Assembly: GCA_963830495.1 (NCBI GenBank)
Contig: CAWHMS010000002.1
Span: 682,001-746,000 of the forward strand
Direction of reading: 5' to 3'
From: CAWHMS01 sp963830495
GTDB taxonomy: Bacteria; Actinomycetota; Actinomycetes; Propionibacteriales; Nocardioidaceae
DNA length: 64,000 bases
Under the pieces are notes generated by a model that was not told the DNA's origin, did no database searches, and was given only the letters and a program-made list of their open reading frames with translations. Shown here piece after piece: positions 59,371-64,000 of this stretch. A program made the translations under genes and the position numbers. Position 1 is the first letter of the stretch. Every line of letters starts with the position of its first letter.

Positions 59371-59629
59371 GGGTAGCTAGGTGGTATTGCTACGCCGTCC
59401 AATGCTTCTGGGGACTGCCTAGCGGCTAGCCACCTCACAAGTCCTATCGCTATACATCTGTCGGACCACCTCCCTTCTTGTGTGCCATCACCGTACGTCG
59501 ACCACCTGACCGGGACAAGGCCATTTCGCTGTCGGGATCGCGCGATGTCAGCGAGGCGTGCGTGGCCCTCGAGTGGCAGGTCAGTGCTGTTGGGCGCGCC
59601 CCGGATCAGCGTTTACCTGCCGCTCGGCC

Positions 59630-61180
59630 TCAGTGGCGGAACCAGGCGGCTGTGTCGGGTGGCAGCACGCCCTCGGCCACGGTCGTCTCGTCCGCCGAGG
59701 TGATCACCAGCTCGCCGTGACCGCTCACGTCGTACGGGCGGCTACTGCAGTTGACCACGCAGGTGAAGCCCGGGTCGCGGTGGTACACCAGGATCCCGGG
59801 CCGCGCCACGCCGAAGCGCAGCCGATCCGCGAGATCCCCGACGACCTTCCGTCGCGTGTCCAGCGCCCGCCGGAAGAAGTGCAGGGTCGAGGCATCGTCG
59901 CTCTCCTGCGCCTCGACGCTGAGTCGCCGCCACAGCGAGGGCTGCGGCAGCCAGCTCTTCGTGGCGCCGTCCGGACTGAATCCGTACGGGCGTTTGCTGC
60001 CGGACCACGGCATCGGCACCCGGCAGCCGTCCCGGCCGACCCCGCCGCCACGAAGCCAGGTCGGGTCCTGACGGTCCTTCTCCGGTACGTCGACCTGGGG
60101 CAGCCCGAGCTCCTGACCCTGATAGATGTACGCAGACCCGGGGAGGCCGAGCATGGCCAGCGTGGCCGCCTTCGACCGCGCCAGTCCCTGCGGCCCGTCG
60201 CCATAGCGGGTCACCTCGCGCACCACGTCGTGGTTGGACAGCACCCAGGTGGGCGATGCCTGCACCGGGTCGATGGCGGCGTACGTCGCCTTGATCACCG
60301 AGCGGAAGGCCGCAGCCGACCACGGCGCCTCGAGCCAGTGGAAGTTGAACGCCTGCTGGAGCTCGTCCTTGCGGAGGTAGCGCGCCATCGCCAGCTCATC
60401 GTGCGTCCACGCCTCGGCGATCGCCATCCGGTCGCCGTCGTACTCGTCCAGCACGGTGCGCCAGCCGCGGTAGACCTCGTGCACCTCGGGCTGGTCCCAG
60501 TACGGCTGCACCAGCTGTCGCCGGCCGGTGCGCTCGGGCAGACCCTCGGCCTTGAAGAGCCCGTGGGCAACGTCGATCCGGAAGCCGTCGACGCCGCGAT
60601 CGAGCCAGAAGCGCAGGATCGACTTGAACTCGTCGACGACCTCGGGGTTGCGCCAGTTGAGATCGGGCTGGGAGCGGTCGAACAGGTGCAGGTACCACTG
60701 ACCGTCCTCTGTCCGCGTCCACGCCGGCCCACCGAACACCGACGGCCAGTTGTTCGGAGGCTTGGCCCCACCACGGCCGCGGCCGTCGCGGAACAGGAAG
60801 CGTTCGCGGGCGGGGCTGCCGGCAGCGCTCGCCAGTGCCTGCTGGAACCAGGCGTGGTCCCACGAGGTGTGGTTGGGCACGATGTCGACGATGACCTTCA
60901 GCCCCAGGTCGTGTGCCGTGGCCAGCATGGCGTCGAAGTCCGCCAGGCTCCCGAAGCGTGGGTCGACGTCGCGATGGTCCGCGACGTCGTACCCGTGATC
61001 GTGCTGCGGCGAGGTGTAGAACGGTGTCAACCAGATCGCGTCGACGCCGAGCTCCTTGAGGTAAGGAAGGTGCTGACGGATGCCCGGGATGTCACCCAGG
61101 CCGTCGCCGTTGGCGTCGGCGAAGCTGCGGACGTAGATCTGGTAACAGACGGCGTCGCGCCACCAGGGAGCGTTGTTCAC
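59630..61180 (-). CDS. GH13 alpha-glucosidase
   Basis: A 516-residue GH13 (oligo-1,6-/alpha-glucosidase) enzyme. Motifs: WWRDAVCYQIYVRSF start, VDIVPNHTS, GFRIDVAHG with the nucleophile Asp, IAEAW with the acid/base Glu, and LSNHDVVREVTRYG with the stabilising Asp. It hydrolyses alpha-glucosides of maltose/isomaltose type; trehalose-linked roles are possible given the otsA/otsB genes but unproven. There is no signal peptide, so it is cytoplasmic. The GTG at 61180 follows GAAAGG. Close homologue length is normal. Confidence 0.94.
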   Translation of the reverse strand: MNNAPWWRDAVCYQIYVRSFADANGDGLGDIPGIRQHLPYLKELGVDAIWLTPFYTSPQHDHGYDVADHRDVDPRFGSLADFDAMLATAHDLGLKVIVDIVPNHTSWDHAWFQQALASAAGSPARERFLFRDGRGRGGAKPPNNWPSVFGGPAWTRTEDGQWYLHLFDRSQPDLNWRNPEVVDEFKSILRFWLDRGVDGFRIDVAHGLFKAEGLPERTGRRQLVQPYWDQPEVHEVYRGWRTVLDEYDGDRMAIAEAWTHDELAMARYLRKDELQQAFNFHWLEAPWSAAAFRSVIKATYAAIDPVQASPTWVLSNHDVVREVTRYGDGPQGLARSKAATLAMLGLPGSAYIYQGQELGLPQVDVPEKDRQDPTWLRGGGVGRDGCRVPMPWSGSKRPYGFSPDGATKSWLPQPSLWRRLSVEAQESDDASTLHFFRRALDTRRKVVGDLADRLRFGVARPGILVYHRDPGFTCVVNCSSRPYDVSGHGELVITSADETTVAEGVLPPDTAAWFRH

Positions 61181-61224
61181 GCGGTGCCTTTCAGGGGTAT
61201 GTCGCTTGCAGGTCAGGCGCTGGG

Positions 61225-61956
61225 TCAGGCGCCGAAGTCGGCCGGGTCGATCGCGATCCAGGTGTGCTCGGCGCGGGCGAGCACGTGCCCCTCCTCGTCG
61301 TAGAGGGTCGTACCGGTGTGGGTCTTGCGCCCGGCTTCGTCGATGAGCCGGCCGACGACCACGTGCGGTCGACCGACCCGGGGAGGCTGCTCGGACAGTG
61401 CGGTCATGCGACCCAGCACGAGCGGCCGCCGCTCCAAGTCTGAGGTCCAAGCCCCCGGACAGTCCAACGCGGCCCATGCGAACTCCAGGCTCGTCACCCC
61501 AGGACGGTCGGGGTCGGCCAGGGTCTCGTCGGGCACCCAGACGCAGGCCGTGCGCTCGGAAGACACCGGGCCGGGCGCCAACCGCAGGCCGTCACCCGTC
61601 TCTCGGCCGGGGCCGCACACGAAGCAGCCAGGGAACGGGTGCCGTCGGAGCCCGGCGTACGACGCCTCGGCGGCCCGCGCGGTCGGCAGGTCGACCGACC
61701 CGGTCGACGAGACTGCGGCGTCGGTGAGCTCTCCGGGCTGCGCCTCGGCTATCAGGGTCGAGCCGTGGACGAGTCGGGTGCCGTGGGCGGTCTGCTCGAC
61801 CGTCAGGTCAGTCTCCAGTGGCGGTGGCGTGCGTAACGTGACCGTCACTGGGGTGGTGCCGTCGACGTACGCCGCCAACCTTCCGGCCAGGTAGCCGCCG
61901 TTGGCCGAGCGCGGCGGCCCGGCGAAGCGGCTGCTGACGGTGATCGTGCGAGACAT
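61225..61956 (-). CDS. Hotdog-fold thioesterase-like protein
   Basis: A 243-residue protein with a double hotdog pattern (SSRFAGPPRSANGGYLAGRL in the first half; a second fold near FPGCFVCGPGRETGDGLRL through LVLGRMTAL). The CFVCGP element is typical of an actinobacterial thioesterase-like/acyl-binding family of unknown substrate. Located 44 bp upstream of the alpha-glucosidase and 39 bp downstream of the photolyase on the same strand, probably one operon. Confidence 0.8.
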   Translation of the reverse strand: MSRTITVSSRFAGPPRSANGGYLAGRLAAYVDGTTPVTVTLRTPPPLETDLTVEQTAHGTRLVHGSTLIAEAQPGELTDAAVSSTGSVDLPTARAAEASYAGLRRHPFPGCFVCGPGRETGDGLRLAPGPVSSERTACVWVPDETLADPDRPGVTSLEFAWAALDCPGAWTSDLERRPLVLGRMTALSEQPPRVGRPHVVVGRLIDEAGRKTHTGTTLYDEEGHVLARAEHTWIAIDPADFGA

Positions 61957-61995
61957 GACCGGACGAGGCTATCGGGTGCGACGAAGCCGGCAGCG

Positions 61996-63333
61996 TCAGC
62001 GTGACCGGATCGCGTCGTACCGGTCCAGCGCGACCTTGCGCTCCTCGGCATGGTCGACGATCGGGTCGCGGGGCTGATGGATCTGGTCGGCGGGCACGTC
62101 GCGCAGCTCCGGCACATAGCGGCGGATGTAGTCGCCGTCGGGATCGAACTTCTTGCCCTGCGTGATCGGGTTGAAGATCCGGAAGTACGGTGCCGCGTCG
62201 GTGCCGCAGCCCGCAGTCCACTGCCAGCCGTGCTGATTGGAGGCCAGGTCGCCGTCCACGAGCCAGCGCATGAAGTGGCGCGCGCCGTGCTGCCACTCGA
62301 TGTGCAAATCCTTGACCAGGAAGCTGGCCACGATCATCCGTACCCTGTTGTGCATCCAGCCCTCTGCCCGCAGCTGCCGCATGCCGGCGTCGACGATCGG
62401 GTAACCGGTGCGCCCCTCGCGCCAGGCGTCGAACAGCGCGTCCGGCTCCGCGTACGGCATCCGGGCGAACTCGGGTCGGTAGTAGTCCCGCGCCGTCTCG
62501 GGTCGCCGGGCGAGCACGTCGGCGTAGAACTCGCGCCACGCCAGCTCGTTGCGGTAGGTGTCGACCGCCTTGCGCGGCGCATCGGCCCGGTCCAGGTCGG
62601 CCAGCATGGTGCGGGGGTGGATCTCGCCCCACTTCAGGTGCACGGACATGTGCGAGGTGAGGTCGAGATCCGGCCGGTCGCGATGGTCGCCGTACGACGC
62701 CAACCGGTCGCTCAGGAAGGCCCGCCAGTGCCGGCGAGCCGCCTCCTCGCCCGCAGCGGGGAGCCGGAGGTCGTCCGGCAGCGACACCTGGTAGAGGTCG
62801 TCCGAGCCCACCGTGGTGTGCCAGCTGACGCTGCGCGGTGCGGCCGGCGGCTGCCGCCAACCGTGTTCGCGCCAGGCTCTCGAGAACGGCGTGTAGACCA
62901 GATAGCCGTCGCCGGACTGGTTGGTGACGCGTCCCGGCGCCACGGCGTACGGCGAGCCGGTGCGGACGAGGGCGACGTCAAACTCCTGCAGCGCCGCGTC
63001 GACGGCATCGTCGCGAACGCGGCCGTAGGGTCCGAAGTCGGCAGTGACGTGCACGGTGTCCGCACCCGCGGCCCGGGCGACAGCCGCCACCTCTTCGACC
63101 GGGTCGCCTCGGCGCACGACCAGACCACCGATCCGGTCACGCAGTGCGGACAGGCTGGCGTTGAGGTACACCTGCCGGGGGCGTCCCGCCGGCCGCCACA
63201 GCTTCGGGTCGAGGACGAACAGCGGCACCACCTCGTCGGCGGCTGCCACCGCCTCGAGCAGGGCCGGGTTGTCGGCCAGTCGCAGGTCGCGGCGAAACCA
63301 CATCACGGCTCGGGTGCGCTCAGATCCGCTCAT
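61996..63333 (-). CDS. phr: Deoxyribodipyrimidine photolyase (class I)
   Basis: A 445-residue photolyase/cryptochrome. The N-terminal antenna domain starts WFRRDLRLADNPAL. The C-terminal FAD domain has WREFYADVLARRP, the photolyase signature TGYPIVDAGMRQLRAEGWMH, the tryptophan/asparagine-rich QHGWQWTAGCGTDAAPYFR and the FNPITQGKKFDPDG segment. It repairs cyclobutane pyrimidine dimers using blue light. The ATG at 63333 follows GGGAGGATGGAG. Divergent from the DtxR-type regulator. Confidence 0.95.
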   Translation of the reverse strand: MSGSERTRAVMWFRRDLRLADNPALLEAVAAADEVVPLFVLDPKLWRPAGRPRQVYLNASLSALRDRIGGLVVRRGDPVEEVAAVARAAGADTVHVTADFGPYGRVRDDAVDAALQEFDVALVRTGSPYAVAPGRVTNQSGDGYLVYTPFSRAWREHGWRQPPAAPRSVSWHTTVGSDDLYQVSLPDDLRLPAAGEEAARRHWRAFLSDRLASYGDHRDRPDLDLTSHMSVHLKWGEIHPRTMLADLDRADAPRKAVDTYRNELAWREFYADVLARRPETARDYYRPEFARMPYAEPDALFDAWREGRTGYPIVDAGMRQLRAEGWMHNRVRMIVASFLVKDLHIEWQHGARHFMRWLVDGDLASNQHGWQWTAGCGTDAAPYFRIFNPITQGKKFDPDGDYIRRYVPELRDVPADQIHQPRDPIVDHAEERKVALDRYDAIRSR

Positions 63334-63439
63334 GTCTCCATCCTCCCTGTCGGCCGAAGCGGGTGGCCCGGGGTGGCAGAATGGCCCGGCAGCGGAGCAG
63401 GCAGTCCGGCGAGCGAACCGAACAGGTGGGCAACACGGC

Positions 63440-64000
63440 GTGACCGATCTGATCGACACCACGGAGATGTACCTCAAGACGATCTACGAGCTCGAGGAAG
63501 AAGGCATCGTCCCGCTGCGAGCACGCATCGCGGAGCGGCTGCACCAGTCCGGCCCCACCGTCAGCCAGACCGTCGCCCGGATGGAGCGGGACGGGCTGCT
63601 CACGGTCGAGGGCGATCGGCACCTGGAGCTGACCGAGCTCGGGCAACGGCTGGCCACCCGCGTCATGCGCAAGCACCGGCTCGCCGAGCGGCTTCTCATC
63701 GACATCATCGGGCTGGACTGGAAGGACGTGCACGCCGAGGCCTGCCGGTGGGAGCACGTCATGTCCGAGACCGTCGAGCGGCGACTGCTGGAGATCCTGG
63801 ACCACCCCACCGTGTCCCCGTACGGCAACCCGATCCCGGGTCTCGACGAGCTCGGCGACGACGGCGCGGTGGAGGACTTCCTCGACGGGGTCGAGGCCCT
63901 CGACGGGGTCGTGGCAGACGCCGAGCAGCGGGTCGTCGTGGGCCGGATCGCCGAGCCGATCCAGACCGCCCCGGAGCTGATGGCGGTGTTGCGCCGGGTC
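63440..64000 (+). CDS. DtxR/IdeR-family metal-dependent repressor (3' end outside window)
   Basis: The first 187 residues of a DtxR-family regulator, cut by the window edge. The winged-helix domain begins TDLIDTTEMYLKTIYELEEE with recognition helix SGPTVSQTVARMERDGL. The dimerisation/metal domain holds the expected ligands in the ACRWEHVMSETVERRL segment (Cys, Glu, His, Met) and DHPTVSPYGNPIPG. Family members sense Fe(II) (IdeR, DtxR) or Mn(II) (MntR); the full iron-type residues suggest iron. GTG start with AGGTGGG upstream. Confidence 0.93.
   Translation, partial: MTDLIDTTEMYLKTIYELEEEGIVPLRARIAERLHQSGPTVSQTVARMERDGLLTVEGDRHLELTELGQRLATRVMRKHRLAERLLIDIIGLDWKDVHAEACRWEHVMSETVERRLLEILDHPTVSPYGNPIPGLDELGDDGAVEDFLDGVEALDGVVADAEQRVVVGRIAEPIQTAPELMAVLRRV

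Noticed and set aside
1..64000. rRNA genes, prophage genes, IS transposases, replication origin
   Set aside because: None of their sequence signatures or gene products were found in the window.

Overview
The window is high-GC (about 70%) chromosomal DNA from an actinobacterium, most likely a Nocardioidaceae-type genus. Supporting signs are GTG starts, leaderless promoters (TANNNT 6-7 nt before the start codon), DUF3263/LytR_C, DUF3027 and DUF2530 families, a mycothiol-dependent maleylpyruvate-isomerase-family enzyme, HelD, bacterial XPB, and the order otsA/otsB - thrC - cysO-like - csp - groEL2, which is also seen in Streptomyces. No phage, plasmid, IS transposase, rRNA or CRISPR array is visible.

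Layout. 0-5 kb: end of an Eis-type acetyltransferase, SoxR, CsbD, an ATP-dependent DNA ligase, stress and housekeeping proteins, tRNA-Thr(TGT). 5-14.7 kb: sugar isomerase-like protein, methyltransferase, ACT protein, Ung, and the trehalose pair OtsA (-) and OtsB (+) around an oxidoreductase and a DUF3263-VirR-like pair. 14.8-19.6 kb: a SAM-I riboswitch reads into a threonine-synthase-like gene followed by a CysO-like sulfur carrier, then a cold-shock gene, a GNAT gene whose 3' end carries CIRCE operators, and groEL2. 19.8-29.8 kb: dipeptidase, then a form II (AYRGAGR) carbon-monoxide-dehydrogenase-like molybdenum hydroxylase locus (mocA-like, coxD, coxE, xdhC, then coxS-coxL-coxM-coxG). 30-40.4 kb: CutC, a DUF4031-LD-carboxypeptidase fusion, HD hydrolase, HelD, a DnaB-like ATPase, XPB helicase, a CGNR regulator and an XPB-associated protein. 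40.4-45.4 kb: an ABC transporter with a frameshifted ATPase and a secreted subtilase with a frameshifted tail. 45.4-53.5 kb: a HAD-LarE fusion, second cold-shock protein, TauE exporter, two MFS transporters and a self-regulated MarR. 53.5-64 kb: small membrane peptides, methyltransferase, secreted propeller-like protein, a broken sigma-factor fragment, serC, citrate synthase, pdxH, alpha-glucosidase, thioesterase-like protein, photolyase, and the start of a DtxR-type metalloregulator.

Most interesting points. (1) A SAM-sensing riboswitch controls thrC plus a CysO-like carrier. That logic fits homocysteine/methionine synthesis better than threonine synthesis, so the pair may be an O-phosphohomoserine plus protein-thiocarboxylate route to homocysteine. 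(2) Two families of dispersed palindromic elements (54 nt, three copies; about 43 nt, two copies) and two sets of short tandem repeats occupy gene ends. (3) Unusual fusions: HAD-LarE and DUF4031-LD-carboxypeptidase. (4) Three single-base insertions break the ABC ATPase, the subtilase tail and a sigma-like fragment. They may be assembly errors or recent mutations.
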